Positions 25,531 through 33,102 of a DNA stretch of 34,248 nt are shown piece after piece. A program made the position numbers and the translations under genes. Under the pieces are notes generated by a model. The model was not told the origin of the DNA, did no database searches, and worked only from the letters and a program-made list of their open reading frames with translations. Origin of the DNA: Spirulina sp. SIO3F2 (GTDB lineage: Bacteria > Cyanobacteriota > Cyanobacteriia > Cyanobacteriales > Spirulinaceae); contig JAAHHN010000054.1 of assembly GCA_010672165.1 (NCBI GenBank), positions 1 through 34,248 on the forward strand. Reading direction: 5' to 3'. How positions within the stretch are numbered: the first letter of the stretch is position 1; each line of letters starts with the position of its first letter.

Positions 25531-25884
25531 ATGCCACAGGCCGTTGGAGCATTAGAAACAAAAGGATTTCCCGGTGTCTTGGCCGCCGCCGATGCGATGG
25601 TTAAAGCTGGACGCGTCACCCTCGTTGGGTATATTCGGGTCGGAAGTGCTCGGTTTACCGTTAACATTCGGGGTGATGTTTCTGAGGTCAAGGCCGCAAT
25701 GGATGCAGGAATCGCTGCTGTAGAAAATGCCTACGGTGGAGTTTTAGAGTCCTGGGTGATCATCCCCCGTCCTCACGAGAACGTAGTGGCAGTGTTGCCC
25801 ATTGACTACAACGAGAAAGTGGAAGCCTTCCGTGATTCTGTGTCTCGCCCGCAGGTTATTGCACCTGCCAATGGTGTGTCTTAG
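25531..25884 (+). CDS. ccmK4: Carboxysome shell protein CcmK4 (BMC-H domain)
   Basis: This 117-residue BMC shell protein has [20 protein letters not shown] and pore residues RVGS (36-39), typical of CcmK4. A C-terminal tail of about 20 residues ([14 protein letters not shown]) extends beyond the core. CcmK4 forms hexamers that tile the carboxysome facet and is thought to tune metabolite passage, alone or with CcmK3. GGAG lies 8 bases before the ATG. A strong stem-loop at 26005 may end the transcript. Confidence 0.95.
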   Translation: MPQAVGALETKGFPGVLAAADAMVKAGRVTLVGYIRVGSARFTVNIRGDVSEVKAAMDAGIAAVENAYGGVLESWVIIPRPHENVVAVLPIDYNEKVEAFRDSVSRPQVIAPANGVS

Positions 25885-26004
25885 GTTTCTTGCGATCGCC
25901 TGTGAAAAAATAGAAATTTAAAGACGGTTGAGGCATAATCGTTCCTTTCATCTCATCGTCACAATCCTTATTTTTAAAAATAAATACTTACGTACTTTTT
26001 CTTG

Positions 26005-26032
26005 GACTTGCAGCCATTTATGGTTGCAGGTC
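26005..26032 (+). terminator. Stem-loop after ccmK4, probable terminator
   Basis: GACTTGCAGCCA-TTTA-TGGTTGCAGGTC pairs as 12 bp with two G-T wobbles, followed by TTATTT. It lies 120 bp after the ccmK4 stop, inside the 315-bp gap (25885-26199) that also contains the conserved element at 26125. Confidence 0.6.
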
Positions 26033-26124
26033 TTATTTGTGCTCTCGGCAAATGTACTCAAATTAAAATGACTGCAAATCTTATACGCCGCAGATGCTTA
26101 CTTTGAGAATCGACTAAACCTTCA

Positions 26125-26152
26125 CAAGTTTTTCACATTCTCTCGTTAGATT
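26125..26152 (+). promoter_or_regulatory. 28-bp conserved upstream element, copy 2
   Basis: CAAGTTTTTCACA, six variable bases (TTCTCT), then CGTTAGATT. The order and spacing are identical to the copy at 4755-4782, and 22 fixed positions match. It is 47 bp upstream of the ATG at 26200, compared with 67 bp for the other copy. Confidence 0.6.
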
Positions 26153-26199
26153 TACTGATATCGAGAAATCTAAATCAGGACGATACGGGAGTTGGAGTG

Positions 26200-26436
26200 A
26201 TGTTGAACTACTTTGAGGCAAATCAGCCCACTCAAATTAGCGAGACCTTGTATGAGGTTTATGGCAAGATTCATCGCGTGACGGAGCTGACCCTCCGGGA
26301 ACATCAGATCTTGCAAACACTCCAGCAAGATCCCTTCCTTAAAGAGGAGCATCGAGATATGCTCAACCGCATTTTTTATAAACTCAATCGAACCCAGCGG
26401 CGTCGCAAAATTGCTCGGTCGGCTTCGATCGTTTAG
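26200..26436 (+). CDS. Small conserved helical protein, paralogue of the gene at 4463-4687
   Basis: This 78-residue protein starts at the ATG at 26200; the preceding GTG is an alternative, and GGGAG/GGAG lie just upstream. It shares LYEVYGKI, QILQTLQQ and DMLNRIFYKLNR with the smaller gene at 4.5 kb, and ends in a basic tail (RRRKIARSASIV). No known domain was recognised. The basic C-terminus could contact nucleic acid or a membrane, which is a guess. It is convergent with scpB and separated from ccmK4 by a terminator-like hairpin, so it is probably an independent unit driven by the conserved element. Confidence 0.75.
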   Translation: MLNYFEANQPTQISETLYEVYGKIHRVTELTLREHQILQTLQQDPFLKEEHRDMLNRIFYKLNRTQRRRKIARSASIV

Positions 26437-26487
26437 CTTGCTTGGAGAGCAAAAACACCTTATAGGTATTCTGCAACCTTAGGGTTT

Positions 26488-27090
26488 TTATCCTGCCGAT
26501 TTACTTTGCTGACTGTTAGATTGTGGTGAGTCTGAGGGAGTGGTTATGCGGCTGTCATCTGTTGCAGCGCTAATCGATTCTTTTACCTCAGCTTGTAGTT
26601 GTTTCATGATTTCCGAGAGTTCGTCCACCTCAAAATACTGATGGAACTTGGCGGTCACTTCCAGCAAGAACGATCGCCCTTCTGTTTGGCGACGTTTGCG
26701 CACAAAGCCAAGTTCCACCAATTCAGGTACATGTTGATAGGCGGTGCTCCCGCGCAAGTCAATTAGCTCGGTTTGAACAATCGGGGATTTAAGGGCGATC
26801 ACGGCTAAGGTGCGTAGTGCGCCCAGCTTCAGTTCAGCGGGCACGAGATCATGAATTAAATGACTAAACCCGGCTTTGAGCTGGAGGCTATAGCCTGCCT
26901 CGGTTTCTACAACTTCTAGGGCACTATCTCGATAGGCGTAGTCGTCCATCAGTTCAAGCAATGCCGTTTGAGCATGCTTGCGTTTGCAGCCTGCAAGTTC
27001 AGCGATCGCGGCCACAGGCAAGGCTTGGCCCTTGAGGTATAAGATCGCTTCAATTTTAGTGGCAAGGCGAGGTTCAGGCAGTTCAGACAT
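26488..27090 (-). CDS. scpB: Segregation and condensation protein ScpB
   Basis: This 200-residue protein has two winged-helix domains (about 5-85 and 90-160). Motifs include KIEAILYLKGQALPVAAIAE, GYSLQLKAGF, LGALRTLAVIALKSPIVQTE and ELVELGFVRKR. ScpB dimers bridge ScpA and SMC in the condensin complex that compacts chromosomes. The C-terminal about 25 residues are Ser-rich and disordered. It is 24 bp downstream of the ABC ATPase gene on the same strand. scpA is not in the window. Confidence 0.93.
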   Translation of the reverse strand: MSELPEPRLATKIEAILYLKGQALPVAAIAELAGCKRKHAQTALLELMDDYAYRDSALEVVETEAGYSLQLKAGFSHLIHDLVPAELKLGALRTLAVIALKSPIVQTELIDLRGSTAYQHVPELVELGFVRKRRQTEGRSFLLEVTAKFHQYFEVDELSEIMKQLQAEVKESISAATDDSRITTPSDSPQSNSQQSKSAG

Positions 27091-27113
27091 AGTTCAAAAC
27101 ATGGGCGCAGTGA

Positions 27114-27962
27114 TCAATCGAGTTGATGCCCTGTCAGTTTCACAAAGATATCTTCGAGGTTCGTGGCGCGGCTCATCATCCCGGTACGATCGCGGGCTGC
27201 TTCAATATGGGCATTAGCTGCGTCCAGCGTTGGGAAAAATTGGGATTCGAGGCGATCGCCTTGTTGCTGGATCACAATGCCTTCACCGTGTTTGGCTTTG
27301 AACTCGGCCAGGGTTCCCAGTTCAATCAATGCCCCAGCATCCATAATGCCAATGCGATCGCACAAAAATTCCACTTCTTCCATGTAATGGGTGGTTAGCA
27401 GCATGGTCATACCTTGCTGATTGAGATCTTGGATAATTTCCCAGAGGCGGCGGCGGTTTTGGGGGTCAAGGCCGACGGTGGGTTCGTCTAGAAATAGGAT
27501 TTCAGGTTCATGGAGCAGGGCACGGGCAATTTGCAGTCGGCGTTTCATGCCGCCGGAGAGGGTTTTGACCAGGGAGTCCTTTCGTTCACTCAAGCCCACA
27601 TATCCCAGCCAGCGATCGATGCGTTGTTGCCGCTCAGGGTTGGGGATATGGTGCATCCGCCCATGAAATTCTAGGTTCTCCCATACGGTTAAATCCACAT
27701 CGACGCTGACCTGTTGCAGTACTACACCAATGGAGCGTTTGACCTGGGCGGCTTGGCGGCGCACATCGTAGCCTGCGACACGAATTTCGCCTTGGGTGGG
27801 TCGGGTGAGGGTGATCAGCATTCGAATTGTGGTGGATTTGCCTGCGCCGTTGGGGCCAAGCAAGCCGAACATTTCGCCTCGGGGGATCTCGAAGGAGAGG
27901 TTATTGACGACGGGGATTTTGTTGTAGGTTTTTTGGACGTTGTGGACAGCAACAGCGGTCAT
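27114..27962 (-). CDS. ABC transporter ATP-binding protein, DrrA/daunorubicin-resistance type
   Basis: This 282-residue ATPase has Walker A GPNGAGKST (36-44), Q-loop VVLQQVSVD, signature LSGGMKRR, Walker B ILFLDEPTVGLD and the switch His in TTHYMEE. The C-terminal region (LIELGTLAEFKAKHGE and the tail with LEDIFVKLTG) is typical of the DrrA/CcmA group of ABC-2 exporters. The ABC-2 permease is not adjacent, so the partner must be elsewhere. ATG 27962. It reads into scpB, with 23 bp between them. Confidence 0.92.
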   Translation of the reverse strand: MTAVAVHNVQKTYNKIPVVNNLSFEIPRGEMFGLLGPNGAGKSTTIRMLITLTRPTQGEIRVAGYDVRRQAAQVKRSIGVVLQQVSVDVDLTVWENLEFHGRMHHIPNPERQQRIDRWLGYVGLSERKDSLVKTLSGGMKRRLQIARALLHEPEILFLDEPTVGLDPQNRRRLWEIIQDLNQQGMTMLLTTHYMEEVEFLCDRIGIMDAGALIELGTLAEFKAKHGEGIVIQQQGDRLESQFFPTLDAANAHIEAARDRTGMMSRATNLEDIFVKLTGHQLD

Positions 27963-28018
27963 GGGTTAGGAGGGAAGGGTTTGCTCTTGATTACCCTACC
28001 GTAGATTTGGGGGGTCTT

Positions 28019-28438
28019 TTACAACAGTCCTCTCGCTTTCATCCGGATGTAAAAGGGCGATCGCACTGCTCTTGCTGCGTCAACCTCGGTCTGTTTCCAT
28101 TCTTGAGCAATTTCCTGATCGATTTCTGCTTGGTGATCAAAGTAGTAGCCCATTGCGGCATAGGCTTCGGCTGGTTTGATGTAGGGGTGCTGGCGGCAGA
28201 TTTCCTCAACAGACCAACCATAGGCAAGATAGTCCATCACAATTTGCGCCACACGAATACGAGGGAGTCGCTGTAGCCGTGCAGGTTGTTCGGCTGGCTT
28301 TTCAATATGTGGGTAATTCAGGACTAGTACCGCAGGGCGGAAGTTCAAAGTGCAGAGTTCAAAGTTCAAAGTGTCTGTATGACAGATATCGGGTGGATTT
28401 TGAATAGGTGGCTTACTTCCGCCGTCGAGTACTAGCAT
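28019..28438 (-). CDS. DUF433 protein, VapB-like orphan antitoxin
   Basis: This product is up to 139 residues. A DUF433 helix-turn-helix is clear from about residue 55: LPRIRVAQIVMDYLAYGWSVEEICRQHPYIKPAEAYAAM. DUF433 proteins usually pair with a PIN-type (DUF5615) toxin, but none is adjacent, so it looks orphaned. The C-terminus (QEWKQTEVDAARA ... IRMKARGLL) is longer than in many DUF433 proteins. The N-terminal about 45 residues are encoded partly by short direct repeats, so the true start is uncertain; no internal Met gives a better choice than ATG 28438. Confidence 0.75.
   Translation of the reverse strand: MLVLDGGSKPPIQNPPDICHTDTLNFELCTLNFRPAVLVLNYPHIEKPAEQPARLQRLPRIRVAQIVMDYLAYGWSVEEICRQHPYIKPAEAYAAMGYYFDHQAEIDQEIAQEWKQTEVDAARAVRSPFYIRMKARGLL
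28341..28372. repeat. Short direct repeats of GTTCAAAGT
   Basis: Three copies of GTTCAAAGT lie at 28343-28351, 28357-28365 and 28364-28372, the last two overlapping. They fall inside the N-terminal coding part of the DUF433 gene. Such heptamer-like repeats are prone to copy-number change. Confidence 0.6.
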
Positions 28439-28578
28439 ATTGTCATCGTCACCGTCTTGGAGTTGGGCTGTTATAACCTCACAATATAATTTCTGTTGTA
28501 GATGAGTGAGAGCAGTTAGATATAAAACTTACTGGAGAGAATTACAATATAGTACTGCGCTGATACTAAGCTGTAAAA

Positions 28579-29208
28579 ATGTCATCCCAAGAATCAGAGA
28601 ATATATCGGCTGACGATATCGAGGTGCTTGAAGGCTTAGAACCTATTCGAAGACGAGCACAGACGTATGTTGGCGATCTTAGTCGAACAGAATCACCAAG
28701 CGATTTAATTCTAACCTCTCTTTGCCATGCGATTGATGAAGCGATGGAAAGGAATTGCAAATACATTACTGTTACGATCAGAGGCACAGAAGTTTGCACC
28801 GTTTATGACGTGGCGATGCCCTTGGAAGTTCATCCACCAACTGGCCAGACTGTTGCAGAGACTTTGCTTTCTGTACTTAGAGCATGTCACAACATGAAAA
28901 AGAATTTTGAGGTGGGTTCAATGTATTGCAAGCTGGGACTTGCGGTGCTCAATGCGCTTAGCTCTGAATTTCATGCAGAAATTGTTGCTAATGGCAGAGT
29001 AGGAAGACAATTTCATAAGAAAGGTATTGCCCAAACGCCTTTCATCATTGAAGCTTTAAGCGCACCCGATAAAACTGAACTTTGTTTTAGATTAGACAAC
29101 GAAATCATTCAAGCTTGTAGCTTTGATATTGAATATCTCCGTCAGGAAACGGCTGATATCATTGAAAATCTTGATGTCGATTTGAGATTTGAGCAAATTG
29201 CTATTTAG
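28579..29208 (+). CDS. Stand-alone GyrB/ParE-like GHKL domain without nucleotide-binding motifs
   Basis: This 209-residue protein aligns along the first 200 or so residues of GyrB: IEVLEGLEPIRRRAQTYVGD, then HAIDEAMERNCKYITVTI, then GLAVLNALSSEF and a domain end near FEQIAI. The ATP site looks destroyed. The catalytic Glu (E. coli Glu42) is Thr46 and the Mg-ligand Asn46 is His50. The GRG loop after VYD is shortened to VAMPLEVH, and GGLHGVG reads GSMYCKLG. Transducer, toprim and tail regions are absent. It ends with a normal stop and has no frameshift, so it appears to be a maintained gene. A role as a gyrase partner or decoy is possible. It sits between DUF433 and hicBA. Confidence 0.75.
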   Translation: MSSQESENISADDIEVLEGLEPIRRRAQTYVGDLSRTESPSDLILTSLCHAIDEAMERNCKYITVTIRGTEVCTVYDVAMPLEVHPPTGQTVAETLLSVLRACHNMKKNFEVGSMYCKLGLAVLNALSSEFHAEIVANGRVGRQFHKKGIAQTPFIIEALSAPDKTELCFRLDNEIIQACSFDIEYLRQETADIIENLDVDLRFEQIAI

Positions 29209-29264
29209 GGATTAGATATACACTCTCGGTGAGTCTTGATTGTGTTACAAATATCCTGTCTGCA

Positions 29265-29281
29265 TCTATTTTCTAGATAGA
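29265..29281. promoter_or_regulatory. TCTAT-TTTCTAG-ATAGA inverted repeat, candidate hicBA operator
   Basis: Two perfect 5-bp arms are separated by 7 bases, 32 bp upstream of the hicB ATG. HicB proteins bind palindromes in their own promoters, so it is a reasonable operator candidate. The arms are short. Confidence 0.3.
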
Positions 29282-29313
29282 ATATCAATGGAGTTTTGAA
29301 TCTAGGAAAAGCC

Positions 29314-29517
29314 ATGCCACAATCATTTATCTTAGAATATTGGCACGACGACGGTTGGTTTGTTGGGCGATTGAAAGGAATTCCAGGTGTATTTAGCCAG
29401 GGAGAAACGATCGAGGAGCTAGAAGAGAATATCAAAGATGCTTATCAGCTCATGACAGCCGATGAAGACCCTGCGCCCACCACAGCGGAGACCAAAGAAC
29501 TTGTCCTTGATATATGA
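29314..29517 (+). CDS. hicB: HicB-family antitoxin
   Basis: This 67-residue HicB antitoxin domain has SFILEYWHDDGWFVGRLK, then GIPGVFSQGETIEELEENIKDAYQLM, the partial RNase H-like fold that blocks HicA. The ATG at 29314 follows AGGA by 8 bases; a TTG 18 bp upstream is not needed. No ribbon-helix-helix or HTH extension is present, so DNA binding may rest on the complex. Its stop overlaps the hicA start in ATGA, so the pair is translationally coupled with the antitoxin first, the reverse of the common hicA-hicB order. Confidence 0.88.
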   Translation: MPQSFILEYWHDDGWFVGRLKGIPGVFSQGETIEELEENIKDAYQLMTADEDPAPTTAETKELVLDI

Positions 29518-29693
29518 AGCGAAAAGAATTTATTCGTGAACTAGAAAAGGCAGGTTGTGTGTTGCATCGTCATGGTGCAAAGCACGATATTTATCGGAAT
29601 CCTGTCACAGGAAGCAAAACCCCTGTCCCACGACACAGTGAAATCAAAGATAGTTTGTGCCGTCTGATCCGGAAACAATTGAATCTAATGTAA
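29514..29693 (+). CDS. hicA: HicA mRNA-interferase toxin
   Basis: This 59-residue HicA reads MKRKEFIRELEKAGCVLHRH, then GAKHDIYRNP with the catalytic His24, and PVPRHSEIKDSLCRLI. It has the dsRBD-like HicA fold and is full length. HicA cleaves mRNA and stalls growth when free of HicB. It overlaps hicB by 4 bp (ATGA) and is followed by a gap of 89 bp to icd. Confidence 0.9.
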   Translation: MKRKEFIRELEKAGCVLHRHGAKHDIYRNPVTGSKTPVPRHSEIKDSLCRLIRKQLNLM

Positions 29694-29782
29694 GACCGTT
29701 TATATGGGCAGCGCGTGAAAGAGAAACTGAAGAAGAGGCGCAGGAGTTAAGCCCACGCCTGCTTTGTTGTTTGTCAAACCTC

Positions 29783-31201
29783 TTAAAAATGATCAATAAT
29801 CGCCTGGGCAAACTCCGAACACTTCAACGGCTCCACTGGTGGCTCCATTAACCGCGCCAGATCGTAGGTCACTTGCTGATTGGCGATCGCCGCCCCCAGC
29901 CCTTTTTTGATCAAATCTGCCGCTTCTTGCCAGCCCATAAACTCCAGCATCATCACCCCCGAAAGAATCACCGAACCGGGATTAATGCGATCGAGACCCG
30001 CATGTTTGGGCGCAGTACCGTGGGTTGCCTCAAAGATCGCACAAGTATCACCAATGTTTGCCCCTGGCCCCATACCTAAGCCGCCAACGATCGCCGCCGC
30101 CGCATCCGAAAGATAATCCCCATTCAGGTTCATCGTCGCCAAAATCGAATATTCATCCGGGCGGGTTTGGATCTGCTGGAAGATGCTATCGGCAATGCGA
30201 TCGTTGACCATAATTTTGTCTTTCCATTGGCCATTGCCGTGGGTCGAGCCGATCGCATCGAGCACCGCCTTCACCTCTTCACAGATTTTCGCTTGCTTCT
30301 CTGGCGTCAGCGCATCATAGCCCGGATCGATCTTGCGGGCATTGTCTTCCACCGAGAGGTCTGGATTTTCGTCTTGGTTACTCAAAATCCAAGACTCCCG
30401 CTCCGTCACACAGTCAGCGCGGAACTCCGTGGTAGCCAGCTCATAGCCCCAATCCCGGAATGCCCCTTCGGTATATTTCATAATGTTGCCCTTATGCACC
30501 AGTGTCACCATCTGCTTGGCTTTCGGCAGACGCAGGGCATGTTGGATTGCCCGTCGCACGAGGCGTTGGGTGCCTGTTTTACTGATGGGCTTAATGCCAA
30601 TGCCTGCATCTAGAGGGATTTGCTTCTTGCCATGCTCAGGCGTGGCAGGAATCAACGTGTCGTTGAGGTATTCAATAAGTTGTTGGCCAATATCGGAACC
30701 CTCCCGCCATTCAATGCCCAGATAGATATCCTCTGTGTTCTCGCGGTAGACGATGATATCCAGCTTCTCAGGGGTTTTGTGGGGTGAAGGTGTTCCGGGA
30801 TAGTAGCGGCAGGGACGCACACAGGCATAGAGATCATTAATTTGGCGCAGGGCTACATTCAAAGAACGGATGCCTCCGCCCACAGGTGTCGTGAGGGGGC
30901 CTTTAATAGCAATGCCATAGTCCTTAATGGCTTGGAGTGTATCCTCTGGCAGGTATTGATACGTGCCGTATTCATCACACGCTTCATCTCCCGCATAGAT
31001 TTTGAACCAATGAATCGCGCGATCGCCCCCATAGGCCTTCGCCACCGCAGCATTGATTACCTTCTCTGTCGCGGGCCAAATATCCACCCCAGTTCCATCG
31101 CCCCGAATAAACGGCACAATCGGATCATTGGGAACCACAGGCTGACCATTCTCAAAGGTGATTTTGGAACCCGTTGTGGGAGGGGTGAGTTTGTCGTACA
31201 T
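29783..31201 (-). CDS. icd: NADP-dependent isocitrate dehydrogenase
   Basis: This 472-residue enzyme starts at the ATG at 31201 (MYDKLTPP). An open reading extends 51 codons further upstream, but that part is unlike the family. It converts isocitrate to 2-oxoglutarate, the carbon skeleton for nitrogen assimilation and a nitrogen-status signal. Motifs are [31 protein letters not shown] with the substrate Ser, [14 protein letters not shown] and [19 protein letters not shown]. An insertion with [20 protein letters not shown] is typical of cyanobacterial Icd. No NtcA site of the form GTA-N8-TAC was found in the 316 bp upstream. Confidence 0.96.
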   Translation of the reverse strand: MYDKLTPPTTGSKITFENGQPVVPNDPIVPFIRGDGTGVDIWPATEKVINAAVAKAYGGDRAIHWFKIYAGDEACDEYGTYQYLPEDTLQAIKDYGIAIKGPLTTPVGGGIRSLNVALRQINDLYACVRPCRYYPGTPSPHKTPEKLDIIVYRENTEDIYLGIEWREGSDIGQQLIEYLNDTLIPATPEHGKKQIPLDAGIGIKPISKTGTQRLVRRAIQHALRLPKAKQMVTLVHKGNIMKYTEGAFRDWGYELATTEFRADCVTERESWILSNQDENPDLSVEDNARKIDPGYDALTPEKQAKICEEVKAVLDAIGSTHGNGQWKDKIMVNDRIADSIFQQIQTRPDEYSILATMNLNGDYLSDAAAAIVGGLGMGPGANIGDTCAIFEATHGTAPKHAGLDRINPGSVILSGVMMLEFMGWQEAADLIKKGLGAAIANQQVTYDLARLMEPPVEPLKCSEFAQAIIDHF

Positions 31202-31517
31202 AGGAGTAAGAAGGGATTGAGAAATTAAGGGAGACAAATCAACGGTGTCCGCAGCCTCAGACAAGGCCTTGACTGACAAACTGCAACCAACGTCTAAAAA
31301 TCGCATACCGCCTACTTTAATGCAAACGGGATCAGCGGATCTGCTTGTTCCCAAGACTTGTCCCTCTGTACTCCTCTGGGCCTAGCATCTGAGCCTTGAT
31401 TTTTCTCTCATCTCCGGGATACTCCGGAAAAGGTCGCCTAGAATGGGAATGATTAGCCTAAGTAACGTGAATGAGCGTCTCTAGCTCGATTCTTGAGGCA
31501 CGTTGAGATATCAACCT
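31202..31517. other. Intergenic region between icd and response regulator
   Basis: This 316-bp region holds the promoters of two divergent genes. A small perfect repeat, TCCGG-GATACT-CCGGA, sits at 31413-31428. The part next to icd is open on the reverse strand in the icd frame. I see no NtcA-type site, tRNA or other named element. Confidence 0.4.
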
Positions 31518-32171
31518 ATGAAACGAATTTTAATTGTCGATGACGATACCCAACTCCGTGAAAGTCTCCGAGACTTTTTTCTCGAACTAGACTATCAAGT
31601 TGAAGACTTCACTTCGGGGTCTGTGGCACTTCAGCAACTTCAACAACAACCCCCTGATCTTATTTTGTCGGATGTAACCATGCCGGAGATGGATGGCTGG
31701 GAATTTTGCCGACAAGTGCGAGCCATCCCTGCTGGACAACTGATTCCTTTTATTTTCTTGTCTGCCAAGGATGATCTCAAAGATCGCGTCAAGGGTCATG
31801 AAATTGGGGCAGATGACTATCTCACCAAGCCCTTTGCCATGCGAGAACTGCGGGCTAAAGTTGAAGCACAATTGGAGCGATCGCGTCGCATCAACGCTGA
31901 AATTGTTCGCATGATGCAGCAAATCCGTCCGGCTACAACAGAAACCGCCCCCCCAGAACAGCCACCCGCATTGCCACTCACCCCCGCTGAAGAGCGCGTA
32001 TTCTGGGAAGTGATGCAAGGCAACACCAACAAGCAGATTAGTGCGAATCTCTTTATCTCACCCCGCACTGTACAAAGCCACCTGAGCAATATTCTCTCCA
32101 AACTCGACTTGGAAAATCGTTCGCAATTGGTGCGCTATGCCTACGAGCGGGGCTACCGTCCGCCGGAATAG
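31518..32171 (+). CDS. NarL/LuxR-family response regulator
   Basis: This 217-residue protein starts at the ATG at 31518 (MKRILIVDDD). The receiver domain (1-120) has acidic pair DDD (8-10), phosphoacceptor Asp52 in SDVTMPEMDGWEF and Lys in YLTKPFAMRELR. A Pro-rich linker follows, then a LuxR-type HTH (about 150-212) with LTPAEERVFWEVMQGNTNKQ and SPRTVQSHLSNILSKLDLEN. It binds DNA when phosphorylated. The partner kinase is not adjacent; the hybrid kinase at 6.3 kb is one candidate among many. A Ycf29-like identity is possible but not certain. Confidence 0.93.
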   Translation: MKRILIVDDDTQLRESLRDFFLELDYQVEDFTSGSVALQQLQQQPPDLILSDVTMPEMDGWEFCRQVRAIPAGQLIPFIFLSAKDDLKDRVKGHEIGADDYLTKPFAMRELRAKVEAQLERSRRINAEIVRMMQQIRPATTETAPPEQPPALPLTPAEERVFWEVMQGNTNKQISANLFISPRTVQSHLSNILSKLDLENRSQLVRYAYERGYRPPE

Positions 32172-32194
32172 TCGTCAACTCAGCAATTGTCTCT

Positions 32195-32776
32195 ATGCGT
32201 TATTTTTGCCAAGCCGTATCTGTGCAACTCCAAGCTGCTGTCCTCATCAAAGCAAGACAATTTGCAGACCAAGTTACACCCACCGTCGGGACGCCAGGCC
32301 GAGGCTACCTCGATAGCCACCAACCCAATTTGGCAAAAATTCATCAGGATCACTTTGTCAGCAAAGTGGGAGAAGAAGCGGTTAAGACTGTTTTCGAGCG
32401 GTTGAGCCAGCAGGTCAAAGGGCCAGACTACAAGATTTACAGTCGTAATCAAAAATCCTGGCTGGCTGACTTACAGGTTGAGGGAGTAGACTTAGCCGTC
32501 AAGACCCAAAGGATTGAGAGTGCCTATCGTTTTGGGTTGTCCTGGGTGTTTCAGGCGGGGTCAGAGCGTTGTGATCCGATTTTGAGTCAGCCTGAGGCCT
32601 GGGTCTGTTTTGTGATGTTCGATCAAACCCAATCCTGTTGCACAGTGTATCCTCCCTATCAGATTAAGGAACTTCAGTTTGATGCACCTCGGCTTGCTCA
32701 TTTGAGGAATAGCAAACGAGTGGTTTATGCTGAGCGATTGCCTATTGTTGGGCTCCCCATTAACCCAACGTCGTGA
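32195..32776 (+). CDS. Predicted PD-(D/E)XK nuclease-like protein, orphan
   Basis: This 193-residue protein has no named family that I recognise. The arrangement suggests a restriction-endonuclease-like fold: Glu60/Glu61 in VGEEAVKTVFERL, Asp92 in SWLADLQVEGV, and VDLAVKTQ with Asp99 and Lys103. The last differs from the standard (D/E)xK because Ala stands where Glu is expected. A strand-like segment YRFGLSWVFQ follows. No methyltransferase partner is next to it, so it is not obviously part of a restriction system. It begins 23 bp after the response regulator stop and may be cotranscribed. Binding or cleavage of DNA is an inference. Confidence 0.45.
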   Translation: MRYFCQAVSVQLQAAVLIKARQFADQVTPTVGTPGRGYLDSHQPNLAKIHQDHFVSKVGEEAVKTVFERLSQQVKGPDYKIYSRNQKSWLADLQVEGVDLAVKTQRIESAYRFGLSWVFQAGSERCDPILSQPEAWVCFVMFDQTQSCCTVYPPYQIKELQFDAPRLAHLRNSKRVVYAERLPIVGLPINPTS

Positions 32777-33016
32777 ACTATTTCTGGGGTATGAAGTCGT
32801 CATCCGGCAGTGGCGCTCAAAATCACTAATTACCAATTCTGTATTTCTACAGTTGACAGTCCAATTGCCCCGCCAGCCTGACTTAGACACCTGAACATTG
32901 TCCTGAATTGCGGTGATTTTCTCCGAAAATAGAATAGAGAGACGCAAGATGATATGCCTTGCTCAGAGAAAAATAGGCTAGAGTGGAAAGACGTGATTCG
33001 CTCTCATTGTGGGATT

Positions 33017-33045
33017 GGCCATTGGCTACCTAACAGACAATGGCC
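33017..33045. promoter_or_regulatory. Perfect inverted repeat upstream of the pentapeptide-repeat gene
   Basis: GGCCATTG and CAATGGCC are perfect 8-bp arms separated by 13 bases. They end 57 bp before the ATG at 33103, in a 326-bp gap (32777-33102) that shows nothing else definite. Confidence 0.45.
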
Positions 33046-33102
33046 GAAATTTAAGGGTGCAACATTGAAAAACGTGAAGACGTTCCCCTGCTTCATGTTG
33101 GT

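Noticed and set aside
29657-29851. A 64-codon frame spanning the hicA end and the icd end
   Set aside because: It overlaps two real genes and has no family-like sequence; HicA and Icd explain the region.
28066-29885. A HIP1-free gap taken as a sign of horizontal transfer of the hicBA patch
   Set aside because: Gaps of similar or greater length without GCGATCGC occur elsewhere, for example about 3.3-5.2 kb and 7.4-9.7 kb, so the gap alone is not evidence.
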